A model generated the notes under the pieces. That model had not been told where the DNA came from. It saw only the letters and a list, made by a program, of their open reading frames with translations, and ran no database searches. Source: Oscillospiraceae bacterium (GTDB taxonomy: Bacteria; Bacillota; Clostridia; Oscillospirales; Oscillospiraceae). From it: 64,000 nucleotides of DNA. Positions 48,675 through 57,190 of this stretch are shown piece by piece. Each line of letters opens with the position of its first letter. Position 1 is the stretch's first letter. The stretch is taken from NCBI GenBank assembly GCA_902795045.1, contig CADBJU010000002.1, positions 1 to 64,000 of the forward strand, read 5' to 3'. Position numbers and translations under genes: made by a program.

Positions 48675-49880
48675 TTATTCTGCTTTGATATCGTCGGCAA
48701 TAGCCCGGGCCAGGGCTTCCAGATCGTCCATCTGTGCGTCGGTAAGGGCGGACTTGAGAGACACCTTCTGCTCATAGAACTCGATGCCCTTGAGCCCGGA
48801 CAGGATCTCGGTCATGGCCTTGCCGCTGGTTGCGGCCCAGGAGCCGTTCTCGATCAGCGCCACCTTGCGGTTTTGCAGATTGTGGGCGGCAATGTCGTGC
48901 AGCAGGGTCTCCATCGTCACGAACACGCCCGCGTTGTAGGTGGTGGCGGCAAAGACCAGGTGGCTGCAGCGGAAGGCGTCGGAGACAATGTAGCTTGCCG
49001 GGGTGACGGAGGTATCGTACATGCGCACCTTTACGCCCTTTTCGCACAGCTTCGCTGCCAGGATGTTGGCGGCGTTCTCGGTGTGGCCGTAGACAGAGGC
49101 GTAGGCCAGCAGCACGCTCTTTTCCTCGGGGACATAGCCGGACCAGAGCAGGTATTTTTCCACATACTTGTCAAAGTCCCTGCGCCACACAAAGCCGTGC
49201 AGCGGGCAGACAAGCGCGATGTCGAGCTTGGCGGCCTTCTTCAGAACCGCCTGTACCTGCGGGCCGTATTTGCCCACGATGTTCGTGTAGTAGCGCCGCG
49301 CCTCGTTCAGGTGCTCGGCGAAGAAATCGACCTCGTCGGCAAAGAGACGGCCGTTGAGTGCGCCGAAGGTGCCGAAGGCGTCGGCGGTGAAGAGGGTCTT
49401 CGCGGTCTCGTCATAGCTCATCATGACCTCGGGCCAATGGACCATGGGGGCCATGATGAAGCTGAAGCTGTGACGGCCGGAGGAGAAGCTGTCGCCCTCC
49501 TTGACGATTTGGAAGCGCTCGGTCAGGGGAGCGGGGAAGAACTGGGCGATCATGGCCTTGATCTTGGCGTTGCAGATCACGGTGACCTCCGGGTAGCGCT
49601 GCAAAACCAGCTCAAGCGTCGCGGCGTGGTCCGGCTCCATGTGGTGGACGACGAGGTAGTCAAGGCTCCGCCCGCCCAGCGCATGGGCGAGGTTTTCAAG
49701 GAACACGCCGTACACGGCTTTGTCCACGGTGTCAAACAACACCGTCTTCTCATCGAGCAGCAGATAGGAGTTATAGGAAACGCCGTCGGGCACGCCGTAG
49801 ACACCCTCAAAGAAGGGCAGCCGCCGGTCGTCCGCGCCGACCCAGATCAGATCATCGGTAACTTTTCTTGTGCAGTACAT
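48675..49880 (-). CDS. fprA: A-type flavoprotein (oxygen- or NO-reducing) FprA
   Basis: A 401-residue flavodiiron protein. The metallo-beta-lactamase half has the diiron ligands HHMEPDHA near residue 79, MVHWPE near 145, TADAFG near 165 and CPLHGFVW near 225. The C-terminal flavodoxin half begins SVLLAYASVYGHTENAA near 254. It reduces oxygen to water or NO to N2O, protecting strict anaerobes. The ATG at 49880 follows AAGGAG. It has its own promoter and terminator. No rubredoxin gene is adjacent. Confidence 0.94.
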   Translation of the reverse strand: MYCTRKVTDDLIWVGADDRRLPFFEGVYGVPDGVSYNSYLLLDEKTVLFDTVDKAVYGVFLENLAHALGGRSLDYLVVHHMEPDHAATLELVLQRYPEVTVICNAKIKAMIAQFFPAPLTERFQIVKEGDSFSSGRHSFSFIMAPMVHWPEVMMSYDETAKTLFTADAFGTFGALNGRLFADEVDFFAEHLNEARRYYTNIVGKYGPQVQAVLKKAAKLDIALVCPLHGFVWRRDFDKYVEKYLLWSGYVPEEKSVLLAYASVYGHTENAANILAAKLCEKGVKVRMYDTSVTPASYIVSDAFRCSHLVFAATTYNAGVFVTMETLLHDIAAHNLQNRKVALIENGSWAATSGKAMTEILSGLKGIEFYEQKVSLKSALTDAQMDDLEALARAIADDIKAE

Positions 49881-49917
49881 AAGGTAAGCTCCTTTTCCTT
49901 TGTATTTTTGCGCTATT

Positions 49918-49946
49918 ATTATACGAGGGAAAGCGTTCGCTTGCAA
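49918..49946 (-). promoter_or_regulatory. Predicted promoter of fprA
   Basis: On the minus strand, TTGCAA (49946-49941) and TATAAT (49923-49918) with a 17-base spacer, a near-consensus promoter. Confidence 0.75.
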
Positions 49947-49986
49947 GAGGAAAAACGACTTTTCTCTTTATATAGTGAAAGTCATC

Positions 49987-50015
49987 TTGTTTTTGCCGAA
50001 GCTTTGTGTTATGAT
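49987..50015 (+). promoter_or_regulatory. Predicted promoter of uppP
   Basis: TTGTTT (49987-49992) and TATGAT (50010-50015) with a 17-base spacer, back to back with the fprA promoter. Confidence 0.65.
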
Positions 50016-50056
50016 ATGGTTTACGATAATTCCGTATACAGAAAAGAGGTGCGGCA

Positions 50057-50890
50057 ATGACGATATGGAACGCGGTCCTGCTGGGACTGATACACGGGAT
50101 CGCGGAATTTCTGCCGGTCTCCAGCTCGGGACATTTTTCGATTGTCAATAACCTCTTCAAGCTCTCCGACCTGTCGCAGGGACACATGCTGTTCCAGGCC
50201 CTGCTGTATCTTGCGTCCATGGCGGCGGTCATGATCGTCTACTGGCCGGAGATCTGCGCCATGTACTGGGAGCTTATCTCCCTGGCGGGCTTCGGCCCGC
50301 TCGCCGGGCAGGAGAAGGAGCGCTATCCCGCGGCGCGCTGCTTTTTGATGCTGGTGCTCGGCACGCTGCCGCTGTTTCTGGCCCTGCCCATCAACAGCCG
50401 CATGGGCGTCTTGAACGGGCGCAACATCTTCATCGGCATCATGCTCATCATGACCGGCTGCATCCTCTATATTTCGGACAGGATGCTCCCCGGCAGGAAA
50501 AACCTCAGCAGCATGACGATCTTTGACGCGCTCATCATCGGTCTGTGCCAGAGCGTGGCGACCATCCCGGGCCTTTCGCGTTCGGCCGTGACAATCACGG
50601 CGGGCATGGCGGTGGGCCTGCGGCGGGATTTCGCCGTGAACTTTTCGTTCCTGCTGAGTATCCCCGCGGTCTTCGGCGCGGCGATCCTCGCCTTTATAGA
50701 CGCGCTGCGCGACGGGATCGACTGGTCCTGTGTCCCGGCCTATCTGGTGGGTACGGCCGTGGCCCTGGTCGCGGGCGTTTTATCCATCCATCTGATGCGC
50801 TACATCGGGAAAAAGCGCAGATTCGGCGGCTTCGCCTATTACTGCTGGGTGATCGGCGTGCTGTCCATCATCCTCTATCTTATCTTTTGA
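50057..50890 (+). CDS. uppP: Undecaprenyl-diphosphatase
   Basis: A 277-residue BacA-type membrane phosphatase that recycles undecaprenyl pyrophosphate for wall synthesis. The two active-site motifs are GIAEFLPVSSSGH near residue 14 and PGLSRSAVTITAGM near 171. About eight hydrophobic segments are seen. AGAGGTGCGG precedes the ATG. Overproduction of this family gives bacitracin tolerance, as is known from E. coli. It precedes ftsK by 20 bases and may be transcribed with it. Confidence 0.94.
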   Translation: MTIWNAVLLGLIHGIAEFLPVSSSGHFSIVNNLFKLSDLSQGHMLFQALLYLASMAAVMIVYWPEICAMYWELISLAGFGPLAGQEKERYPAARCFLMLVLGTLPLFLALPINSRMGVLNGRNIFIGIMLIMTGCILYISDRMLPGRKNLSSMTIFDALIIGLCQSVATIPGLSRSAVTITAGMAVGLRRDFAVNFSFLLSIPAVFGAAILAFIDALRDGIDWSCVPAYLVGTAVALVAGVLSIHLMRYIGKKRRFGGFAYYCWVIGVLSIILYLIF

Positions 50891-50910
50891 TCCGGAAAGG
50901 ATAGCAATCC

Positions 50911-53568
50911 ATGGCACAAAGTAAAAGCACAAGCAAGAAAACAACAAGCAAGACCAAGGCAGCTTCGCCCGCCAAAAAGCGGACCGCCCGCGCCGAGCCC
51001 ATGACCCCGCCGGAGCCTGTCGTACCCATACGGCGCGAGATCGGCGGCGTGTTCTTTCTGTTCCTGACCCTGGTCATCGTCATCAGCTACTTTAAGAACG
51101 AGGGCGCCTTCGTCCAGTTCTTCTCCGATCTGGTCAAGGGCTTTGTGGGCTGGGGCTACTGGATCTCCGCGCCGATCTTCCTCGTGGTCGCCTACATCCT
51201 CTTTTTCCACAAGGGGAGACCGGTTGCTCTGCGCTGCTTCTGCGCGCTGCTGATCCCCGTCTTTGTGGCCGCTCTGGTGAGCCTGTTTGAAAACCCCTTC
51301 GATTTCAGCCGCGCCGACTTCATGTCCATTGCCGATCTGCTCTTTGACTACGGCAAGAAGCTCGAAAGCGCGGGCGTCTTCGGCGGCCTGCTGGCCTACG
51401 CGCTGGAAAGCGCGCTGAGCATCTACGGGGCCGTGCCGGTCCTCATCGTGCTGACCATCGTGTGCGGGGTCTACGCCTTCAGCGGCAGTATGAAGAAGAC
51501 CGCCGACAAGGTAGCCGACCGGGTGAAGATCCAGATGTCGGCCCAGTATGATCCCAGCATGTACGAAAACTCCCTCACGCCCATCACCGCCGTCACCGGG
51601 AGCCTGCCGGTGAACAAGCGGAAGATCGAGCGCGTTGACCGCGGCGCCTACAGCGCCGATATCCCCCTCGGGGAGGACGACGCCATGAGTCTGCTCGAAA
51701 GTGCCGCACCCGTGAAGGAGGAGGTAAAGCCCCGCCGTCCCAAGCCGAAGATCACTGTCGTGAGTGAGAAGGCCACTGCCGATGTCGCGCCGCTGACCGC
51801 CGAGGAAGCCGCCGTCATCGCGGGCGTTGACATCGACGCCTTCGACGAGCCCAAGCCCGCCCCCAAACCGAAAAAGGCCGAAAAGCCCGTGAGCGTCAAG
51901 CCGACGCCCCGCGTCACCACCGTCTCCGCCGAGATCTCCGATCCGCCGAAGATCCAGAAGCTCAGCCGCGATGAACTGAACGCCGAGACCCAGGCGATGG
52001 CCAACGCCATCAACGCCACCGAGGACGCGCCCGATTACGTCTTCCCGCCGGTCGAGCTTTTACGAAGCGGCACCGCCGCCTCGGGCGACAGCCGGGAGGA
52101 GATCCTGGTCAACAAGGAGCGCCTCGAAGGCGCGCTGCACAGCTTCGGCATCGCGTCCAATATTGTCGGCGTAACGCGCGGACCCACCGTGACCCGCTAT
52201 GATATCGAGCTTGAGCAGGGCGTCAAGCTCTCCAGAGTCACCAATCTCGCGGGCGACCTGGCCCTGGCCCTCGGCGTGGTGAACGTGCGTATCGCACCCA
52301 TCCCCGACAAGATTTCCACCGTGGGCATCGAGGTGCCGAACAAGATCGTCAGCACCGTCTGCCTGCGCGACATCATCGACACCCCCAAATTTGTGAACGC
52401 CAAGTCCAAGCTGAGCTTTGCCATCGGCAAGGACATCAGCGGCGAGGGTATTGTCGGCAATATTGCAAAGCTGCCGCACATGCTCATTGCCGGCACCACC
52501 GGCTCCGGCAAATCGGTGTGCATGAACTCGCTGATCCTTTCGCTTCTCTATAAGGCGCGGCCCGACGAGGTCAAACTTATCATGATCGACCCGAAGATGG
52601 TCGAGCTCGGCGTCTATAACGGCATTCCGCACCTCTATGTCCCTGTCGTCACCGACCCGAAGAAGGCTGCCGGCGCGCTCCAGTGGTCGGTCGTCGAGAT
52701 GCTCAAGCGCTACCGTCTCTTCTCCGAGATCGGTGTGCGAGACCTGGAAAACTACAACAAGCACTGCCGCACGCAGGGGGAACCCACGCTGCCGCAGGTC
52801 GTGATCGTGATCGACGAGCTGGCGGATTTGATGATGATCGCCTCCAAGGACGTGGAGGAGAGCATCTGCCGCGTTGCCCAGATGGGACGCGCCGCCGGCA
52901 TGCACCTCGTCATCGCGACCCAGCGTCCGTCCGCCGATGTCATCACCGGCCTCATGAAGGCGAACATCCCGTCCCGTATCGCGTTTGCCGTCTCGTCCAC
53001 GCTTGAAAGCCGCATCATCCTTGACCAGGGCGGCGCCGAAAAGCTCATCGGCATGGGCGACATGCTTTTCTCTCCCGTCGGCATCGGCAAGCCCATCCGC
53101 ATTCAGGGCGCCTATGTCTCCGACGAGGAGCGCGAGGAGGTCATCCAGTTCATCAAGGAGAACACGGGTGAGAGCCAGCGCAACTCCGAGATCGAGGACT
53201 TCATGAACAAGGCCGCCGAGGATAAGGGCGGCTCCGGCGATTCCGGCTCCTCCGCCAAGGAGGACAAGGGCGGCGGCTCCGGCTATGACGAAATGCTGCC
53301 CCAGGCGGTGGAGGTGGTGCTGGAAACCAAGTCCTGCTCCGTGTCCATGCTCCAGCGCCGCATTAAGCTCGGCTACTCCCGCGCCGCGCGCATCGTCGAC
53401 CAGATGGAGGAGCTGGGCGTCGTCGGCCCCTACGAGGGGGCAAAGCCGCGCTCCGTCATCGTCGACCGCGACGGCTGGAATGAGATCGCCGCCCAGTACG
53501 GTCTGGGCGGGGACGACATGGCCCTCGCCGCCGAGATGAACGAGAACGGCGGAGATTTTGAGAATTGA
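50911..53568 (+). CDS. FtsK/SpoIIIE DNA translocase
   Basis: An 885-residue chromosome-pumping ATPase. A basic N-terminus is followed by four membrane segments (about residues 45-190), a charged Pro/Lys-rich linker, and the motor: Walker A AGTTGSGKSV near 532 and Walker B VVIVIDELADLMM near 632. The C-terminal winged-helix gamma domain (MLQRRIKLGYSRAARIVDQM near 812) reads orienting DNA sequences. In spore formers, SpoIIIE moves the chromosome into the forespore. Whether this copy is SpoIIIE or a vegetative SftA/FtsK is not settled, but four membrane segments favour SpoIIIE. Confidence 0.94.
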   Translation: MAQSKSTSKKTTSKTKAASPAKKRTARAEPMTPPEPVVPIRREIGGVFFLFLTLVIVISYFKNEGAFVQFFSDLVKGFVGWGYWISAPIFLVVAYILFFHKGRPVALRCFCALLIPVFVAALVSLFENPFDFSRADFMSIADLLFDYGKKLESAGVFGGLLAYALESALSIYGAVPVLIVLTIVCGVYAFSGSMKKTADKVADRVKIQMSAQYDPSMYENSLTPITAVTGSLPVNKRKIERVDRGAYSADIPLGEDDAMSLLESAAPVKEEVKPRRPKPKITVVSEKATADVAPLTAEEAAVIAGVDIDAFDEPKPAPKPKKAEKPVSVKPTPRVTTVSAEISDPPKIQKLSRDELNAETQAMANAINATEDAPDYVFPPVELLRSGTAASGDSREEILVNKERLEGALHSFGIASNIVGVTRGPTVTRYDIELEQGVKLSRVTNLAGDLALALGVVNVRIAPIPDKISTVGIEVPNKIVSTVCLRDIIDTPKFVNAKSKLSFAIGKDISGEGIVGNIAKLPHMLIAGTTGSGKSVCMNSLILSLLYKARPDEVKLIMIDPKMVELGVYNGIPHLYVPVVTDPKKAAGALQWSVVEMLKRYRLFSEIGVRDLENYNKHCRTQGEPTLPQVVIVIDELADLMMIASKDVEESICRVAQMGRAAGMHLVIATQRPSADVITGLMKANIPSRIAFAVSSTLESRIILDQGGAEKLIGMGDMLFSPVGIGKPIRIQGAYVSDEEREEVIQFIKENTGESQRNSEIEDFMNKAAEDKGGSGDSGSSAKEDKGGGSGYDEMLPQAVEVVLETKSCSVSMLQRRIKLGYSRAARIVDQMEELGVVGPYEGAKPRSVIVDRDGWNEIAAQYGLGGDDMALAAEMNENGGDFEN

Positions 53569-53586
53569 AATAGAACTTTCGACGCC

Positions 53587-53727
53587 GTCATTGCGAACCA
53601 GTGACCGATGTCACTGGTGTGGCAATCCGTTTCTCCCAGTGGCCAGGTACGATCTCAAAAAGGCAGAGGTGCCTCCGGCGGGCGGATTGCCACGTCACCA
53701 GTGTGCTCACTGGTTCCTCGCAATGAC
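53587..53727. repeat. MITE-like palindromic element
   Basis: Ends GTCATTGCGA and TCGCAATGAC are perfect inverted repeats. Each half carries its own hairpin: ACCAGTGACCGATGTCACTGGT at the left, and CACCAGTG/CACTGGTTC at the right. The left half is identical to the reverse complement of window bases 14-56. Confidence 0.8.
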
Positions 53728-53750
53728 AGATCATAGAATCAACATTTCCT

Positions 53751-53778
53751 GAAAGGGGCGTTTTACGCCCCTTTCTTT
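53751..53778 (+). terminator. Intrinsic terminator after ftsK
   Basis: GAAAGGGGCG, loop TTTTA, CGCCCCTTTC, then TTTT. The mrnC ribosome-binding site GGAGGAAGG follows a few bases later. Confidence 0.8.
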
Positions 53779-53791
53779 TGGAGGAAGGCCT

Positions 53792-54190
53792 ATGGAAACC
53801 CTGTTTCCACAGTTAAGCGAAAAAGAAGCAAACCAGATCAACATGCTGGCCCTGGCCCACGTCGGGGACGCGGTGTATGAACTTTTGGTGCGCTCCATGC
53901 TCTGCCGCGAGAAGAATGCCCCCGTCATGCAGCTGCACAGGCTTACGGTCGAGCGCGTGCGTGCCGAGGCCCAGGCCGAGGCGGTGCAGAAGCTCCTGCC
54001 GATACTTTCGGACGAAGAGCTTGCGGTCTATAAGCGCGGGCGCAACACCAAGGTAAACTCCGCGCCGCATCACGCGGATATCGCCCAGTACCACGCTGCC
54101 ACGGGGCTCGAGGCTCTGTTCGGCTGGCTGTACCTGACGGGGAAGACCGGGCGGATCGAAGAACTCTTCACCGCCATCACGGAGGGATGA
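53792..54190 (+). CDS. mrnC: Mini-ribonuclease 3
   Basis: A 132-residue RNase III catalytic domain without a double-stranded RNA-binding domain. It processes 23S rRNA ends in Firmicutes. LALAHVGDAVYELLVRSML near residue 17 carries the catalytic Asp, and YKRGRNTKVNSAPHHAD and GLEALFGWLYLTGKTGR carry the later metal-binding residues. It lies apart from cysS, its usual neighbour. The next gene starts three bases after its stop. Confidence 0.94.
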   Translation: METLFPQLSEKEANQINMLALAHVGDAVYELLVRSMLCREKNAPVMQLHRLTVERVRAEAQAEAVQKLLPILSDEELAVYKRGRNTKVNSAPHHADIAQYHAATGLEALFGWLYLTGKTGRIEELFTAITEG

Positions 54191-54193
54191 ACC

Positions 54194-55918
54194 ATGCCGC
54201 TTGACGCCATCTGCCTGTCGGCTCTGACAAGTGAACTATCCGAAAAGCTCTCCGGCGCGAAGATCGACAAAGTAAACCAGCCGGAGCGCGACATGGTCCT
54301 CCTGTCCATGCGCGGCAGGGGCGAGAACCTGCGCCTGCTCATCGCAGCCGGCACGGGCAACGCCCGAGTGCACCTGACCAAATCAGGCTTTGAAAACCCT
54401 GCCGAGCCGCCCATGTTCTGCATGCTGCTCAGGAAATATCTCTCTGGCGCGCGCATCCTCTCGGTCAAGCAGCCGAAGAACGAGCGCGTACTGAAGCTGG
54501 AGCTTGAGACCCGGGACGAGCTGGGCGTGGAGGGCCACAAGACCCTTGTTGCCGAGCTCATCGGCCGCAGCGCAAACCTCATCCTGGTGGACGGTGAGGG
54601 GCGCATCCTTGACTGCATGCGCCGCGTGGATTTCGGCGGGGATGTTGAGCGCCGCATGCTGCCCGGCATGTTCTACCGTGACCCGCCGCCCCAGACCAAG
54701 CCCGCCCTGCTGGATACGGACTCCGAGCGCCTTCGCGCCATGATCGACGCCGCCGACAGGACGCGCCCCATCGACAAGTGGCTGCTGGAGAACTTTGCGG
54801 GCCTGTCGCCGCTGGTGTGCCGTGAAATGGCCTTCCGCTGCGGCGGGGACTGGATGCTGCTGCCCGTGATGCTGGACGCGTTTATCGAGAGCGTCAACGC
54901 CGGAGAGCTGCGGCCCTTCCTCTACTATGACGATAAGAAGCCCGCGGAATTCAGCTTCATGCGCCTGACGCAGTACGGGGACTCCCTGCGATGCGAAGAG
55001 GCGGAGAGCTTCTCGGAGCTGCTTGACCGCTTCTATACGGGCCGCGACAAGCTGGAGCAGCAGCGTCGGCGCGGGCATGAGCTGTTGAAGACAGTGCGCA
55101 CGGTGCGCGACCGCCAGCAGCGAAAGCTGAATGCTCAGTACGAGGAACTCAAGAAGAGCGAGGACCGGGAGAGCGTCCGTAAGACGGCGGAGCTTATCAC
55201 CGCAAATCTCTACAAGCTCAAAAAAGGGGACAGCGTGCTGCACTGTCAGGATTATTACGAGCCGGACTGCCCGGAAATCGAGATCAGCCTCGACCCGCTC
55301 AAGACCCCGCAGCAGAACGCGGCAGCGATGTTCAAGGATTACAACAAGCGCAAGGCAGCCTCCGAGCATCTGACAAAGCTCATCGCCGAGGGCGAGGCAA
55401 AGCTTGACTATCTCAACAGCGTTCTGGAGCTGATCGGCGCTGCCGAGAGCGAAAAGGACCTGGCCGATCTGCGCCGGGAGCTGGTCGATACCGGCTATAT
55501 CAGGGCAGCCGCCGGAAAAAAGCGAGAGAAGGTCAAGGCCCAGGCGCCGCTTCGCTTCCTGTCCTCTGATGGCAGGGAGATCCTTGTCGGGCGCAGCAAC
55601 CTCCAGAACGACGAGCTGACCACCAGGCTGGGCCGCCGCACGGATTATTGGCTCCATACCCAGAAGATCCATGGCAGTCATGTCCTCATTCGCTGCGAGG
55701 GGGAGGAGCCTTCCGAAACCTGCATCCGGGAGGCGGCGATCATCGCGGCCTGGTATTCCCAGGGGCGCGGGGGCGGCAAGATCCCGGTGGACTATACCAT
55801 GCTCCGCTTCGTGCGCAAGCCATCCGGCTCCCTGCCCGGCAAGGTGATCTACACCGACTACAAAACGATCATGGTCGAAAGTGACGAGGAGCTTGTAAAC
55901 AGGCTTCGTGTGAAATAA
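54194..55918 (+). CDS. rqcH: Ribosome quality control protein RqcH (NFACT family)
   Basis: A 574-residue Rqc2/NEMF homologue, formerly called fibronectin-binding protein. The N-terminal NFACT-N domain starts LDAICLSALTSELSEKLSGAKIDKVNQPERD. A coiled-coil middle (about 280-430) reaches into the ribosome, and the NFACT-R domain has TDYWLHTQKIHGSHVLIR and RKPSGSLPGKVIYTDYKT. It recruits tRNA-Ala to stalled 50S subunits and adds alanine tails that mark unfinished proteins for decay. A bidirectional terminator follows. Confidence 0.94.
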   Translation: MPLDAICLSALTSELSEKLSGAKIDKVNQPERDMVLLSMRGRGENLRLLIAAGTGNARVHLTKSGFENPAEPPMFCMLLRKYLSGARILSVKQPKNERVLKLELETRDELGVEGHKTLVAELIGRSANLILVDGEGRILDCMRRVDFGGDVERRMLPGMFYRDPPPQTKPALLDTDSERLRAMIDAADRTRPIDKWLLENFAGLSPLVCREMAFRCGGDWMLLPVMLDAFIESVNAGELRPFLYYDDKKPAEFSFMRLTQYGDSLRCEEAESFSELLDRFYTGRDKLEQQRRRGHELLKTVRTVRDRQQRKLNAQYEELKKSEDRESVRKTAELITANLYKLKKGDSVLHCQDYYEPDCPEIEISLDPLKTPQQNAAAMFKDYNKRKAASEHLTKLIAEGEAKLDYLNSVLELIGAAESEKDLADLRRELVDTGYIRAAAGKKREKVKAQAPLRFLSSDGREILVGRSNLQNDELTTRLGRRTDYWLHTQKIHGSHVLIRCEGEEPSETCIREAAIIAAWYSQGRGGGKIPVDYTMLRFVRKPSGSLPGKVIYTDYKTIMVESDEELVNRLRVK

Positions 55919-55955
55919 TAATTCGTCCCGCTGATTTTACAGCGGGACGAATTAT
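55918..55955. terminator. Bidirectional intrinsic terminator between rqcH and the PAP2 gene
   Basis: ATAATTCGTCCCGCTG and CAGCGGGACGAATTAT form a 16-bp perfect stem between two convergent genes. Confidence 0.85.
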
Positions 55956-55957
55956 GT

Positions 55958-56602
55958 TCAGTGGATTTCGTGCTTGCCTGTCTGAGCTTCCTTTTTGCCA
56001 AATTCCCACTCGTACCAGGTCTGCGGGAGCTTTTTGGCGATCAGCACCGCAAGGATACCGGCGAGGATGCCGATGATCATGCCGCCCAGCACATCGCTCG
56101 GGAAGTGGACGCAGAGATAGATGCGGGCAAGGCCCATCAGGATCGCAAAGGTCAGCGCCAGGAACTTTAGCCGCTTGTTGCCGAGGATAAATACCGGCGA
56201 CATGCAGTCGAAGGCGGCGGTGGTATGACCGGATGGGAAGCTCTTGTCGCTTTCCACATTCTGCCCGACTTGAAGCCAGTACTGGTAGAAGATGCTTGAC
56301 TGATCTACATACGGGCGGGGACGGGCGACCCAGGGCTTGATGATCAGGTTGGTAAAAACAGCGCCGATGGCAAGTCCCAGGCACATGGCGGTGCCGAAGC
56401 GGCGCGTGGGGCGATAGAGCATCAGAAGCAGCGACATGATGATCAGACAGATGCCGCCCTTGCCGATGAAGGAGATGCCCTCAAAAAACGGTGTAAAGAA
56501 TGCGCCGCCGATTTCATAGAGCTTATGAACGGCGGCGGTGACGGATACATCAAAGCCTGCAAAGGTCTGATTGATCCATTGTGCGGGAGCGGAAATTTCC
56601 AT
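55958..56602 (-). CDS. PAP2-family membrane phosphatase
   Basis: A 214-residue membrane protein with about six hydrophobic segments. The PAP2 signature is complete: KPWVARPRP near residue 90, PSGHTTAAF near 124 and ARIYLCVHFPSD near 161, with the catalytic His in the last two. Likely substrates are lipid phosphates such as undecaprenyl pyrophosphate, phosphatidylglycerophosphate or phosphatidate. The ATG at 56602 follows GAGGTAAC. It is the second candidate lipid-pyrophosphatase in 6 kb, after uppP. Confidence 0.9.
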   Translation of the reverse strand: MEISAPAQWINQTFAGFDVSVTAAVHKLYEIGGAFFTPFFEGISFIGKGGICLIIMSLLLMLYRPTRRFGTAMCLGLAIGAVFTNLIIKPWVARPRPYVDQSSIFYQYWLQVGQNVESDKSFPSGHTTAAFDCMSPVFILGNKRLKFLALTFAILMGLARIYLCVHFPSDVLGGMIIGILAGILAVLIAKKLPQTWYEWEFGKKEAQTGKHEIH

Positions 56603-56727
56603 GGCAGTTACCTCGCAAATTTGATATAAACAGTTTATCACAGCTTTCGGCAAAATACCAGCGTATTTTGTATAGCGGGCGAAAAAATGCAGATGATAGA
56701 AAAGATCAATGTTTGGAGGAACAAGGT

Positions 56728-57084
56728 ATGAAACGAACCGCATTTTCTGTCGCCGCGCTGAGCCTGCTGTTTCTGTTCGGCTTCAGCCTCTCGTCCCGTG
56801 CCGAGGCGGGCAGCGCGCCGACAGCCGATAACCTGGAGCTCACCACCCGGCGCAATGTCCCGGTCGAAGCGAGGCTCACCGCCCGGGACCCGGACGGCGA
56901 CATCGTGAGCTTTGAGATCACCACCGATCCCGTCAAGGGCGACATCGTATTGAAGGATGACGGCGTCATTGTCTACACCCCGCGCCGCGATAAAAAGGGG
57001 CGGGACTACTTCGGCTATCGCGCCAAAGATGCCGAAGGCAATGTCTCACAGGAGGCCACCGCGATCATCAGAATAGAGAAATAA
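56728..57084 (+). CDS. Small secreted protein with one cadherin-like domain
   Basis: A 118-residue protein. The signal peptide is MKRTAFSVAALSLLFLFGFS, with likely cleavage after SSRAEA. The rest is a single Ig-like/cadherin-like domain: APTADNLELTTRRNVPVEARL, then RDPDGDIVSFEITTDPVKG, VYTPRRDKKGRDYFGYRAKDAEGN and EATAIIRIE. Such domains usually come in long tandem arrays in adhesins; one alone is uncommon. TTTGGAGG precedes the ATG. Its binding partner is unknown. Confidence 0.78.
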   Translation: MKRTAFSVAALSLLFLFGFSLSSRAEAGSAPTADNLELTTRRNVPVEARLTARDPDGDIVSFEITTDPVKGDIVLKDDGVIVYTPRRDKKGRDYFGYRAKDAEGNVSQEATAIIRIEK

Positions 57085-57087
57085 CCG

Positions 57088-57113
57088 CAGCCGGGCAATA
57101 CCCGGCTGTTTTT
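57088..57113 (+). terminator. Intrinsic terminator after the cadherin-like gene
   Basis: AGCCGGG, loop CAATA, CCCGGCT, then GTTTTT. Confidence 0.8.
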
Positions 57114-57127
57114 GCGCTTTTCGCGTC

Positions 57128-57156
57128 TTGTGAAACTGGGGAAACTATGCTATAAT
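57128..57156 (+). promoter_or_regulatory. Predicted promoter of uvrB
   Basis: TTGTGA (57128-57133), 17 bases, and an extended TGCTATAAT (-10 at 57151-57156). I do not see a clear LexA box (GAAC-N4-GTTC) nearby. Confidence 0.7.
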
Positions 57157-57190
57157 CTTATAATACGTATTTCTTTTCACAGGAGCGACT

